Of a stretch of DNA of 64,000 nucleotides, positions 1 through 7,261 are shown in pieces (position 1 is the stretch's first letter; the number at the start of each line of letters is the position of its first letter). The stretch covers positions 1 through 64,000 of the forward strand of contig JAGARU010000111.1 of assembly GCA_017622085.1 (NCBI GenBank), in the 5' to 3' direction. The position numbers and the translations under genes were made by a program. Under the pieces are notes generated by a model, which was not told the DNA's origin, searched no databases, and worked only from the letters and a program-made list of their open reading frames with translations. Source of the stretch: Clostridia bacterium. Its GTDB lineage: Bacteria; Bacillota; Clostridia; Oscillospirales; CAG-272.

Positions 1-1604
1 CTGCCACCGTGCCCTCCGATACAACGCCTGCCCCCACCACCCCGGTAGCAACCACCCCGGCAGCAACCACCCCGGCAGCAACCACCCCGACAGCAACCAC
101 CCCGACAGCAACCACCCCGACAGCAACCACTCCGCAAGTAACCCCGCCCACCCCAACGAAGGCAACCTACCGCACCCCGGAGGAGTCTCCCATGACCGAG
201 GAGGAGCGAGCCCGTGCGGAGCGTATGTGGCGTCAAACGTACGACTACGAGATCCGCTGGTACGAGGCCGATACCGTTGAGACCCGCCACTACGGTGTGC
301 GCTATTGCGGCCGCTTTGACGGCTTTCCCATTTTGGCCTTTCCTGAGGCTAAGGGCGCGACGGCGCAGTTCACCTTCCGCGTGCTTCAGTATTCGGGGCT
401 CAACTCTTTTGCAAAGGTTGGTGTGCCCGAGGATGTGATCGCGGCGGTAGAGCGCTACCACGAGGCCTTCGAGGCGGCGATCCTCGCCGGCGACGGCCTT
501 GACGATCCCTTGCGCCTTGACGGACAAGACCTGCCCCCGCTGGGAGAATGCCCCCTGTCGGCGGATGAATTGCCCGACGGTCTGCGGGCGGATCAGTATC
601 TCGGTACCTATCATGGCTGCTCCGTGTTCTTTTATCGGGATCTTAGCGCGGCGGACACGACCGCCACACGGATCGGCGGCGTTCCCTTCTGGCACGGCGA
701 GTATTATGCCTTCCGCGCCTATCAATACGGCAAGGTCTATCGCTTGGAGGAAGCCTTCCTGCGGGGCTACCTTACCTACGAGGATCTGCGCGCCGTGGCC
801 GGCTATGCCTACGGCGAGACCTTCCCTGAGGCCCCGGTTACCGTCAGCCCCGGGAATGCACCCGTGGTGATCGCACCGAAAATGCCGGAAATCACTCCTT
901 TGACCGAAGAGCAGATTGCCGCAATCGAGACGGCGTGGCTGAGCACCAAGGGCTACCCCGTCAAGTGGTACGAGGAGGCCAACATCATCACCCGCCACTT
1001 TGGCCTGCGCTACTACGGCACCTGTGGCGAGTACGTGATCCTGTTTGCCCCGGAAACCAAGCTGCGCACAAGCTATATCTCCTTGGGAGACGGGCAGTAT
1101 CTTAAGCATTCCACGGAGTTTTCTCTGTACGCATACCGGGATGGCACGCTCTACGAGGCAAGCGAACGGTACAAGGCCGGCGCCTTAAGCGACGCGGAGC
1201 TGGCGTGCGTGATCGCCTGCCACGATGCCACGGAGTACGCCCTCAAGCACCGCCCGGATTGGGACGATCCCCTGAGCTTTGACGGCCCCATCTTCCCGCC
1301 GCTTGGCCCCATCACCGAGGAGGTTCGTGCGGCGGTGGGCGAGCACCAAACGGTTCTGTCCCATTATACCTATTGCGGCATCTATAACGGCTCGGCTGTG
1401 TTTGTAATGAAAAGTATGATCCGCAGTGTCAGCGAGCACATCATCGGCGGTAAATATTTCTCCCTTGAGCCCTACGTTACCGTGGTGCTCCGGGAGGGCG
1501 TGCAGTACAGCTTGGAGGATGCCTTCAACCTCAATTTCCTCACGGTGGAGGATATTGAGAAGATCGAATACTACGTCCGCACCCAAATGGGCTACGGCAA
1601 GTAA
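1..1604 (+). CDS. Secreted TTP-linker (lipo)protein with two copies of an unknown domain, 5' partial
   Basis: The gene enters from the left edge; the reading frame is open from base 3, so the true start and signal peptide lie outside the window. The first visible residues (ATVPSDTTPAPTTP) match the region just after the lipobox cysteine of the lipoprotein at 7203-8450, so this is probably also a lipoprotein; that is inference. A Thr-Thr-Pro-rich linker comes first and includes a 15-bp tandem repeat at 45-134. Two homologous domains of roughly 230 residues follow, from about base 195 and from about base 894. Both contain a Trp-rich start, a TRH(F/Y)GxRY motif, a DDP motif, a Y.G.YNGS-like segment and an IGG segment, and end in an AF..(G/N)(Y/F)LT.ED motif. 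I recognise no known family. A bidirectional terminator follows the stop. Function unknown; an extracellular binding role would be a guess. Confidence 0.8.
   Translation, partial: ATVPSDTTPAPTTPVATTPAATTPAATTPTATTPTATTPTATTPQVTPPTPTKATYRTPEESPMTEEERARAERMWRQTYDYEIRWYEADTVETRHYGVRYCGRFDGFPILAFPEAKGATAQFTFRVLQYSGLNSFAKVGVPEDVIAAVERYHEAFEAAILAGDGLDDPLRLDGQDLPPLGECPLSADELPDGLRADQYLGTYHGCSVFFYRDLSAADTTATRIGGVPFWHGEYYAFRAYQYGKVYRLEEAFLRGYLTYEDLRAVAGYAYGETFPEAPVTVSPGNAPVVIAPKMPEITPLTEEQIAAIETAWLSTKGYPVKWYEEANIITRHFGLRYYGTCGEYVILFAPETKLRTSYISLGDGQYLKHSTEFSLYAYRDGTLYEASERYKAGALSDAELACVIACHDATEYALKHRPDWDDPLSFDGPIFPPLGPITEEVRAAVGEHQTVLSHYTYCGIYNGSAVFVMKSMIRSVSEHIIGGKYFSLEPYVTVVLREGVQYSLEDAFNLNFLTVEDIEKIEYYVRTQMGYGK
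45..134 (+). repeat. 15-bp tandem repeat encoding (A/T/V)-A-T-T-P
   Basis: Six consecutive 15-bp units, each reading GTA/GCA/ACA then GCA ACC ACC/ACT CCG, encode the proline-threonine linker of the partial lipoprotein. Units differ only at the first codon and one third position. Such a perfect-length array is prone to slippage, so linker length may vary between strains. Confidence 0.9.
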
Positions 1605-1624
1605 TTATGGCTCCGATCCCATAA

Positions 1625-1676
1625 AAAAGAAAGTCATCACAACCCGCCAAGGGCGGCCTTGTGATGACTTTTTTTA
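1625..1676. terminator. Bidirectional intrinsic terminator
   Basis: A 12-bp stem (1631-1642 with 1659-1670) encloses a smaller GC-rich hairpin. It is preceded by a run of A and followed by a run of T, so it can act in both directions. It sits between convergent genes and its T-run overlaps the stop codon of the acyltransferase on the minus strand. The stem resembles hairpins at 13281-13325 and 62271-62316. Confidence 0.85.
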
Positions 1677-2954
1677 TTCGTTTGCTCCGGCTGTGCTCCG
1701 CACCCGCGAGAGACTGCGCTGATAGATCTCCTCCGTTGCAAAGGCCAGCTTGGTGACCACGTTTTCCTTGGTGGGGAAGCAGTAGAAGGAGTCGTCCTCG
1801 GTGGAAATATCCACACAGTCAAAGGGCTTGATGTGGGGGAAGTCGTACTCAATATGTAAGCTGTTGCTCTGGAGGGGCGTCCGCTGAATGCGGTACTCCT
1901 TGCCGCGGTAAAAGCCGCTGAGCACAAAGCCGTTTTCCGGGTCGTGGGTCAGGGTTGCCTTGCCAAGGGGCATAAACCGATAGCACCGGGGCATGGAATG
2001 CACGTCCACCTCGTCGGAGAAGCGGTACTCGCCCCGCTCGATCTCTGCCCGAACCTGCTCCCGTTCCCACTCAAACCAGTCGGGCACGTGGGCAAACTCC
2101 GTTTCGCCCTCCTTGGCCGTAAGCGTTCCGTCCTCGTTCAGAATCCAGCCCTTGCCGCAGGCCGTGCAGAACAGCTCCGTCCCCCGGGAGGCCATTTTGT
2201 GCTCCGCCTTGCAGTGGGGGCATTGGTACAGGATCTTATGCATACCCTCCGCACGGAAGGGCTCGGTAATGCAGATGCCGTTTTCCTTCTGGTAGCGGTA
2301 GTCGTCGTAGAGGAATGCCTCTCTTAGCTTGGCATTGATCGCGTCGATGGACATCTCCTTGATCTCCTCCGGGGTCAGGATCTTGGTCATGGTGGTGTAA
2401 AGCGGCACCTTCCGCTTTTTGCGGAAGTTCCAGAAGGGCGCATGCAGATAATTGCCACGGTGGATCGTCACCACCACGGGCACACCGCTCCGCTTGACCA
2501 GCATACCAAGGGATTCCGGCAGATAGGATGTGGTACCGCAGGGCGAATAGCGCGCCTCCGGGTACATACACAAAATGTCACCCCGCTTGAGCACCCGACG
2601 GATGGATTTGATCAGATGCAGGTCCATGGTGAACTTTCGGGTACAGATCGCACCGATCCACTCCATCAGCCAAGGGCGCATGTAGTAGCCGTCAATGTTG
2701 ACCACGTTGTTGACCCGTTTGGGGTGGGTGCCCAGCGCCACCAGCTCAAAGTCCACAAAGGACATATGGTTGCTCAGCAAAAGATAGGGCGGCTTCAGCC
2801 CCTCCATGTTGATCTTTTCCACCTTGTGGCGCTTGCCCATCAGCACGATCTTGGATAAGATCCAGATCAGCCAGGTCAGATACCAGGGCTGGCGGATGGG
2901 ATATTTGGCCGTCTTGTATTTTTTGGGATTTTTGTAATTAACCGTCATTCTCAA
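1674..2954 (-). CDS. PlsC-type lysophospholipid acyltransferase with C-terminal zinc ribbon
   Basis: A 426-residue protein of the 1-acyl-glycerol-3-phosphate acyltransferase superfamily, which transfers acyl chains to lysophosphatidic acid or related acceptors at the cytoplasmic membrane. The N-terminal half has a hydrophobic segment (about residues 25-40), the HX4D catalytic motif in NHMSFVDF and a YPEAR motif in place of the usual FPEG. Unlike the short canonical PlsC (about 200-250 residues), about 200 residues follow, with a CPHC...CTAC zinc ribbon near residues 245-270 and an acidic/aromatic tail. The start has an AAGGAAT ribosome binding site and a matching promoter lies upstream. Family call is solid; the acceptor is not known and the C-terminal module may be regulatory. 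Confidence 0.8.
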   Translation of the reverse strand: MRMTVNYKNPKKYKTAKYPIRQPWYLTWLIWILSKIVLMGKRHKVEKINMEGLKPPYLLLSNHMSFVDFELVALGTHPKRVNNVVNIDGYYMRPWLMEWIGAICTRKFTMDLHLIKSIRRVLKRGDILCMYPEARYSPCGTTSYLPESLGMLVKRSGVPVVVTIHRGNYLHAPFWNFRKKRKVPLYTTMTKILTPEEIKEMSIDAINAKLREAFLYDDYRYQKENGICITEPFRAEGMHKILYQCPHCKAEHKMASRGTELFCTACGKGWILNEDGTLTAKEGETEFAHVPDWFEWEREQVRAEIERGEYRFSDEVDVHSMPRCYRFMPLGKATLTHDPENGFVLSGFYRGKEYRIQRTPLQSNSLHIEYDFPHIKPFDCVDISTEDDSFYCFPTKENVVTKLAFATEEIYQRSLSRVRSTAGANE

Positions 2955-2978
2955 AATTCCTTTGTAGCATTTCGTCTT

Positions 2979-3008
2979 ATTATACCGATTTTCTCCTGCA
3001 AAAGCAAG
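2979..3008 (-). promoter_or_regulatory. Sigma-A promoter of the PlsC-type gene
   Basis: On the minus strand TTGCTT is followed after 18 bp by a perfect TATAAT, about 25 bp before the start codon of the acyltransferase gene. Confidence 0.6.
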
Positions 3009-3136
3009 AAAAAGCTTGTTTTCCTCTTGAAATGTTCATAAATTATTTACAAAAAATGCTATAAATATCCATTTTATGGGAATAAAATAAATAACGCAAA
3101 ATTTATTTGGAATTAAATGGAATAAAGTGGAATTTT

Positions 3137-4177
3137 ATGTCAGAGCAACCTTTTTCTGTACCATCCTACTATAAACGCTTTCAGTGCAAGGGAGGAGACT
3201 GCCGCCGCTCCTGTTGTGGAGGCTGGCCCATCTCGGTGTCCATGGAGGAATATTTCCGCCTTTTGGGCATGGAATGCTCTCCCACCCTGCGCCGCCGTCT
3301 GGATTGTGCCTTCCGCCTCGCGGACGACCCGGACGGGGAGCACTACGCCCAGATCTGCCCGAACTACGTAGGCGATTGCCCCATGCATTTGGAAAACGGC
3401 CTGTGCGGCCTCCAGTGCGAGGCAGGGGAGAGCATCTTGCCCGACGTGTGCCGCCTGTTTCCCCGGGCGGTGTACGCCTTTGGGGGGCATTGGTGCGTCT
3501 GCTCCTCTGCCTGTGAGCATACGGTGGAGCTGTTAATGGAGGATGACGCCCCCCTCCGTTGCGAGGAGCTCCTCCTGCCCGATTCCTTGCTCAGCCACAC
3601 CCGCCCCGTTTCCCATACGGCGGAGAGGGAAGCCGTCCGCCGCTATTGCCTGGATACCATCACCGACCGCAGCCTCCCGCTGTCCCATCGCATCGACCGC
3701 ATTGCCACCTATTTGCAGGGAGAATCCGGCCGTCCCTCCGGAGACTCCTCCGTGCTCTCGGCGGATACTCTGTTTGCCATCCAGCGCACCCTGGCCGACC
3801 ACTACGCCAGCCATAGCGTAAGCGCCGGGGAATACTGCCGGCAAGCACTGGCCGCCTTGCCCGACCGCCCAAGCTACGAGGCCGCCCTCGACACCCTGAC
3901 CCGACGGTTTCCCTCCCTGTGGAATTGGCTGGAAAAGCTGTTGACCAACTATATGCTGCAGGAATGCTTCCCCTACACCGACCGGGAGCGAGAGGTGCAT
4001 TATGAGGGCGCGGCCCTGTGCGGCGTGTACGCCTTTTGCCTGTACCTTTTGGCGGGATGTGAGCCCGAGAGCCGGGAAGCCTTTGTGGATCTCATGTCCG
4101 CCGCCTTCCGTTTGATTGGCCATACCGCCTTCGACCACAACGCCATCGTCCTGATCAAACAAGAGCTTTCTCAATAA
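3137..4177 (+). CDS. FliB-like (lysine N-methylase family) cysteine-cluster protein
   Basis: A 346-residue protein beginning MSEQPFSVPSYYKRFQC, with the cluster FxCxGxxCxxSCCxGW near the N terminus and further cysteines (CPNYVGDC, CGLQC, VCRLFPR) as in the family annotated as flagellin lysine-N-methylase FliB. FliB methylates flagellin lysines in Salmonella, and the cysteine cluster is thought to bind a metal or Fe-S centre. No flagellar gene is present here, so the flagellin role is doubtful; related proteins are widespread in Clostridia without flagella. I chose the ATG at 3137; a TTG 30 bp upstream is in frame but has no ribosome binding site. An intrinsic terminator follows directly. Confidence 0.7.
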   Translation: MSEQPFSVPSYYKRFQCKGGDCRRSCCGGWPISVSMEEYFRLLGMECSPTLRRRLDCAFRLADDPDGEHYAQICPNYVGDCPMHLENGLCGLQCEAGESILPDVCRLFPRAVYAFGGHWCVCSSACEHTVELLMEDDAPLRCEELLLPDSLLSHTRPVSHTAEREAVRRYCLDTITDRSLPLSHRIDRIATYLQGESGRPSGDSSVLSADTLFAIQRTLADHYASHSVSAGEYCRQALAALPDRPSYEAALDTLTRRFPSLWNWLEKLLTNYMLQECFPYTDREREVHYEGAALCGVYAFCLYLLAGCEPESREAFVDLMSAAFRLIGHTAFDHNAIVLIKQELSQ

Positions 4178-4180
4178 ACT

Positions 4181-4225
4181 GCGCGCAAGCCGAGGCAATT
4201 CTGCCAAAAGCTTGCGCGCCTTTTT
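4181..4225 (+). terminator. Intrinsic terminator after the FliB-like gene
   Basis: A perfect 10-bp stem GCGCGCAAGC (4181-4190) pairs with 4210-4219 and is followed by CTTTTTG, starting 3 bp after the stop codon. Confidence 0.85.
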
Positions 4226-4342
4226 GTGCAACCCGACAAAGTGAAAGAAAAAACAAAAAAAGTTTCAAAAAACCTGTCCGAAACCGAAAGGAAATCCGTT
4301 TCTATAGGTCAGAGGCGCAAAAAACGCTCCCCGGTCGTACAA

Positions 4343-4371
4343 TTGACACCTACGGCAAAATATGGTACAAT
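4343..4371 (+). promoter_or_regulatory. Sigma-A promoter of the ECF sigma/anti-sigma operon
   Basis: A consensus TTGACA at 4343-4348 and TACAAT at 4366-4371 are separated by 17 bp. The promoter lies about 30 bp before the sigma factor start. Basal expression is therefore probably from the housekeeping sigma factor. Confidence 0.8.
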
Positions 4372-4403
4372 AAGATGTCTAAAGGCAGAAAGCAGGGATA
4401 ACA

Positions 4404-4970
4404 ATGTTAGTGATATGCTTGTCTGTTATCAATACCGAAGCAGACAAATCAAAATTTAATAAATTGTATGATACCCACGAAGGGCTTATGCGAAAAGCCG
4501 CACTTTACTATATGAAGGGTGACGCCCATCGTGCGGAGGACGCATTGCAGGATGCATGGCTGTATGTGGCGGAACGGATCGAAAGCTTGAAGTTTTCTGA
4601 GCCAAAAGCCGAGCGCGGATACTTGCTGACAGTTCTTCGGTATCGTGCTTTAGCAATTTATAATCGACAGCGAACGGAAAACGACCATGTAATCAATTTT
4701 GAGGACATCGATGAATTCTATTTGTCAGAATGGGATACACCGGAAAATGCTTTATGTGAAAAGGAACTGTATCAACGAACAGCGGATCTGATTTGTTCTA
4801 TGAGCCAAATGGATCGGGATATCTTGTGGTTAACGATTGGTTTGGAGCGATCTGTTAAGGAGTCAGCAGAGATTATGGGGATTAGTGAAAATGCGGCACG
4901 TATGCGCCTGCATCATGCCAGGGTACGGTTGGAGAAGCGAATGAAGGAGGAACATATTTTCAATGAGTAG
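4404..4970 (+). CDS. ECF-type RNA polymerase sigma factor
   Basis: A 188-residue sigma-70 family protein of the extracytoplasmic-function group. Region 2 spans about residues 20-90 (AEDALQDAWLYVAERI matches the -10 binding helix) and region 4 about residues 125-180, with a helix-turn-helix around SVKESAEIMGISENAARMRLHHAR. It directs RNA polymerase to a small regulon in response to a signal. The next gene overlaps by 8 bp and encodes a membrane protein that fits the anti-sigma role, so the pair is a classical ECF module. The ATG start gives the N terminus MLVICLSVINTE, usual for this clostridial subgroup as I recall it. The upstream ribosome binding site is weak. Confidence 0.85.
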   Translation: MLVICLSVINTEADKSKFNKLYDTHEGLMRKAALYYMKGDAHRAEDALQDAWLYVAERIESLKFSEPKAERGYLLTVLRYRALAIYNRQRTENDHVINFEDIDEFYLSEWDTPENALCEKELYQRTADLICSMSQMDRDILWLTIGLERSVKESAEIMGISENAARMRLHHARVRLEKRMKEEHIFNE

Positions 4971-5628
4971 CCAAATGGATGATCAAATCCGCAAAGCATT
5001 GTTTGAAGTAGAGGATCGACGTGTAGCCGCAATTGAGGGAAGCGGATATGAACCGTTTGCTCCTTCACCCCGATATCAGCGAACTATGTCCAAGCTTGTT
5101 CGCCGCACCTCGCGCGGAAAAACGTTTTCTCGCGTAATTGCTATATTGATTGCATGTATCATTTTTCTATCTATGACGGTCGTAGCGTATGCCGCTGGAG
5201 AATCCATTATTGAATTCATAACAAATATAGTTGGTGAATGGTTCCATGTGGATTATGAATTACAAGATATCAAGAATGCACCGCAATCAATTGAAACAAT
5301 ATATATTCCCCAGAGCATGCCGGAGATGTATGCTTTACGTGAACAAGAGGTGTATCAGCGATCGATGCATACTACATGGGAAAATGGAAGTGGAGGCAAG
5401 GTGGTTTTGAGCCAATATGTGCTTTCTGCGGAAGTACATATTAAAGCTGAGGGTACAGGGGAAATAACGATAGGAGGCATAAGAGCCTTGTACGGAGAGT
5501 ATGAAGATTTATGGTCGTACTATTGGTATTACGATAATTATCAATTTAGCCTATCCTTCTTTGGCGAAGAGCCCCAAATTACCGATGTGGAGAGAATAGT
5601 GGCGTCTTTAGTGCCGACAGAGAAATAA
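4963..5628 (+). CDS. Membrane-anchored DUF4367-type putative anti-sigma factor
   Basis: A 221-residue protein with a cytoplasmic N terminus (about 1-55), one transmembrane helix at about 57-77 and an extracytoplasmic domain. The extracytoplasmic part resembles DUF4367, including a series of short beta segments and an IGGIRALYGEYED segment. It overlaps the ECF sigma gene by 8 bp, so the two are translationally coupled. The topology and position fit an anti-sigma factor that holds the sigma at the membrane, but no zinc-binding anti-sigma motif is visible. A strong terminator ends the operon. Confidence 0.75.
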   Translation: MSSQMDDQIRKALFEVEDRRVAAIEGSGYEPFAPSPRYQRTMSKLVRRTSRGKTFSRVIAILIACIIFLSMTVVAYAAGESIIEFITNIVGEWFHVDYELQDIKNAPQSIETIYIPQSMPEMYALREQEVYQRSMHTTWENGSGGKVVLSQYVLSAEVHIKAEGTGEITIGGIRALYGEYEDLWSYYWYYDNYQFSLSFFGEEPQITDVERIVASLVPTEK

Positions 5629-5630
5629 AA

Positions 5631-5664
5631 AAGAAGCGGCTGCGTGAGCAGCCGCTTCTTTTTT
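5631..5664 (+). terminator. Intrinsic terminator of the ECF operon
   Basis: A perfect 13-bp stem AAGAAGCGGCTGC, a GTGA loop, and a run of six T, immediately after the stop codon. Confidence 0.9.
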
Positions 5665-5757
5665 GAAGTGAATTTGTAAATAAATTGTAAACAAATGAAA
5701 ATGTTAGAAATATTTTATTGATTTTCCTTCTTTATAGGGTGAAAGGAGGTGAAGCTT

Positions 5758-5975
5758 ATGAAAAGGGTTTTAATGGCTATCTCACTCATGCACAAAGCGA
5801 GAACGCTGCACTTGAAATAGTTCAGGCAGAACTGGCGATAGATTGATTATCATTTGTCAGAAAAAAGAACGTCGCATAGACGTGGTGCCCTCTATCTCCA
5901 TATAGGCGCGGTAAAGAAGGACAAATTGACATTGTCTGTGATGCGTGTTATACTTATACTGATAAAGTAAATGTT
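5758..5975 (+). pseudogene. Decayed small gene, reading frame broken several times
   Basis: A strong ribosome binding site (AAAGGAGGTGAAGCTT) precedes an ATG at 5758, but that frame stops after 20 codons. A neighbouring frame reads as plausible protein from about 5772 (NGYLTHAQSENAALEIVQAE), ends in TGA at 5844, and resumes as LSFVRKK. A shift in the A-run near 5861-5867 then gives ERRIDVVPSISI, and a further shift gives EGQIDIVCDACYTYTDK to about 5972. The pieces together look like one former protein of about 70 residues. I do not recognise the family. A promoter for the downstream lipoprotein lies inside the remnant. The rest of the gap (5665-5757 and 5976-6047) shows no gene. Confidence 0.45.
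5926..5954 (+). promoter_or_regulatory. Sigma-A promoter of the 6048 lipoprotein
   Basis: A perfect TTGACA (5926-5931) and TATACT (5949-5954) with a 17-bp spacer, about 90 bp before the lipoprotein start. It lies within the decayed gene. Confidence 0.75.
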
Positions 5976-5988
5976 TTTATATTTACAT

Positions 5989-6106
5989 GTGAGGCTTTTT
6001 GCTCTGTTATTCGACCAATTGATACACCCGTAAGAAAGGAGAACCATATGAAACGATTGTTCGCTGCTATATTAGCCCTGTGCTTGTTAGCTCTCCCGGC
6101 GTGCGG
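5989..6106 (+). repeat. Direct repeat copy 1: leader plus signal-peptide cassette
   Basis: These 118 bp match 7144-7261 with four mismatches by my alignment. The unit covers about 59 bp of leader including the ribosome binding site, the start codon and the signal peptide through the lipobox Cys-Gly. Divergence begins immediately after the lipobox. Confidence 0.9.
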
Positions 6107-6875
6107 CGATGCTCCTGTGGAAACAACTCCTATGGCTACTACCCCAACTCCAACGACACCCGCACCCACCACTCCGGCACCAACCACGCCAGCGTCAACT
6201 CCGGCGGATACAACCCCTGCCAGCACCACGTCGGGAGATATGGTTGTTATGAAATTTTACTCGATTGAGGATTTGAATACTTATATGAGGACTCAATCGA
6301 CCGATCCTGAGGACTATAAAGCGGCTCCTATGGGACTGTATATGCACGAGATTTATCGCCCGGATTTGTACGGATATATTTCATTGCAAAAGCTATTCCA
6401 CATCGAAGAACGTGAGTTTGAGCTTTTTGAGATTATGATTGATTCGGTTGGTTTATCCTCCGGTGTGCGTTATACATATTGCTTGGATCATGCAAGAATT
6501 ATAGTAGAGACCACGCAATTGGAAAGCTTGGCGGAGTATTTGAATTTGGACTCCTTCGTTTCATCCTCAAACCAATCGTTTGCTACCGATATCGAGGAGG
6601 GGATGGTTCTACATCGTGTGGGAGAAACGGACATTTCATACTATATACGTGATGGTAAAAAGGCAGAAGTCACTTTTATGGTAGATAATTTTGCAATATC
6701 CGTTCGCTTATATCGCCCGAATTTTTCCAGTGCAGATAAATGGTATGCAGAGATATTGGAAAATCCTGCGTTTTCGGATATCTTGGTGCTGCTATCCGAC
6801 GATGAGCAGACGGTGATGGCAAAAATGGCTGCGATCAAAACCGCTGTAGAAAGCAACGACTACGTAGCTGAGTAA
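6048..6875 (+). CDS. TTP-linker lipoprotein of unknown function
   Basis: A 275-residue lipoprotein. A signal peptide (MKRLFAAILALCLLALPAC) has lipobox LPAC with Cys19 as the lipidation site, followed by a Thr/Pro linker of about 40 residues made of TTP units. The folded part (about 65-275) starts VVMKFYSIEDLNTYMR and contains a repeated pattern of beta strands and acidic helices. I recognise no family. The signal peptide and 5' leader are almost identical to those of the lipoprotein at 7203-8450, but the mature domains differ. The reading frame continues open for 81 codons after its TAA stop. The ribosome binding site is AGAAAGGAGAACC. Confidence 0.8.
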   Translation: MKRLFAAILALCLLALPACGDAPVETTPMATTPTPTTPAPTTPAPTTPASTPADTTPASTTSGDMVVMKFYSIEDLNTYMRTQSTDPEDYKAAPMGLYMHEIYRPDLYGYISLQKLFHIEEREFELFEIMIDSVGLSSGVRYTYCLDHARIIVETTQLESLAEYLNLDSFVSSSNQSFATDIEEGMVLHRVGETDISYYIRDGKKAEVTFMVDNFAISVRLYRPNFSSADKWYAEILENPAFSDILVLLSDDEQTVMAKMAAIKTAVESNDYVAE

Positions 6876-7121
6876 TTCTTTTATCACTACGGTCCCATCA
6901 TTCCCACCTCGGCAATGGGATACTATCGAGCCACAGACGGCTTGGCGGCAAGATTTTATGTGATCCATACCCCTTCCGAGGAGGATGAACGAAACGGCAC
7001 CTTCGTTTTTGTCGACCGTCACGGAAATTATTATAGCGCCCAAACGAACGTAACAACCGGTGACCGATTGACCGATTATATGATATCCAATCATCGACAA
7101 AAAGCGGTCCGGCATGACTAA
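6876..7121 (+). pseudogene. Orphan C-terminal fragment in frame behind the lipoprotein stop
   Basis: Directly after the TAA at 6873-6875 the same frame stays open for 81 codons to a TAA. It contains FVFVDRHGNYY, which resembles FVFVDRYGNCY in the C-terminal part of the lipoprotein at 12637-13218, and the preceding TDGLAARFYVI segment also aligns. There is no convincing ribosome binding site for the first ATG (6915). It is most likely the 3' remnant of a related lipoprotein gene replaced upstream. The remainder of this gap (7122-7202) holds the second copy of the leader cassette. Confidence 0.5.
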
Positions 7122-7143
7122 ATGACGGAGAAAAATGCCACCC

Positions 7144-7261
7144 GTGAGGCTTTTTGCTCTATTATTCGACCAATTGATACACCCGTAAGAAAGGAGAACC
7201 GTATGAAACGATTGTTCGCTGCTATATTAGCCCTGTGCCTGTTGGCTCTCCCGGCGTGCGG
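7144..7261 (+). repeat. Direct repeat copy 2: leader plus signal-peptide cassette
   Basis: Second copy of the 118-bp unit at 5989-6106, covering leader, ribosome binding site and the first 20 codons of the lipoprotein at 7203. No good promoter is seen just upstream, so this gene is probably transcribed from the promoter at 5926-5954. Confidence 0.9.

Noticed and set aside
3137..4177. Evidence of a flagellar locus from the FliB-like gene
   Set aside because: No flagellin, export or motor gene is in the window; the family occurs in non-motile Clostridia.
5758..5820. A genuine 20-residue leader peptide
   Set aside because: The ribosome binding site is good, but the adjacent frame reads as protein far beyond it, so a decayed gene is the simpler reading.
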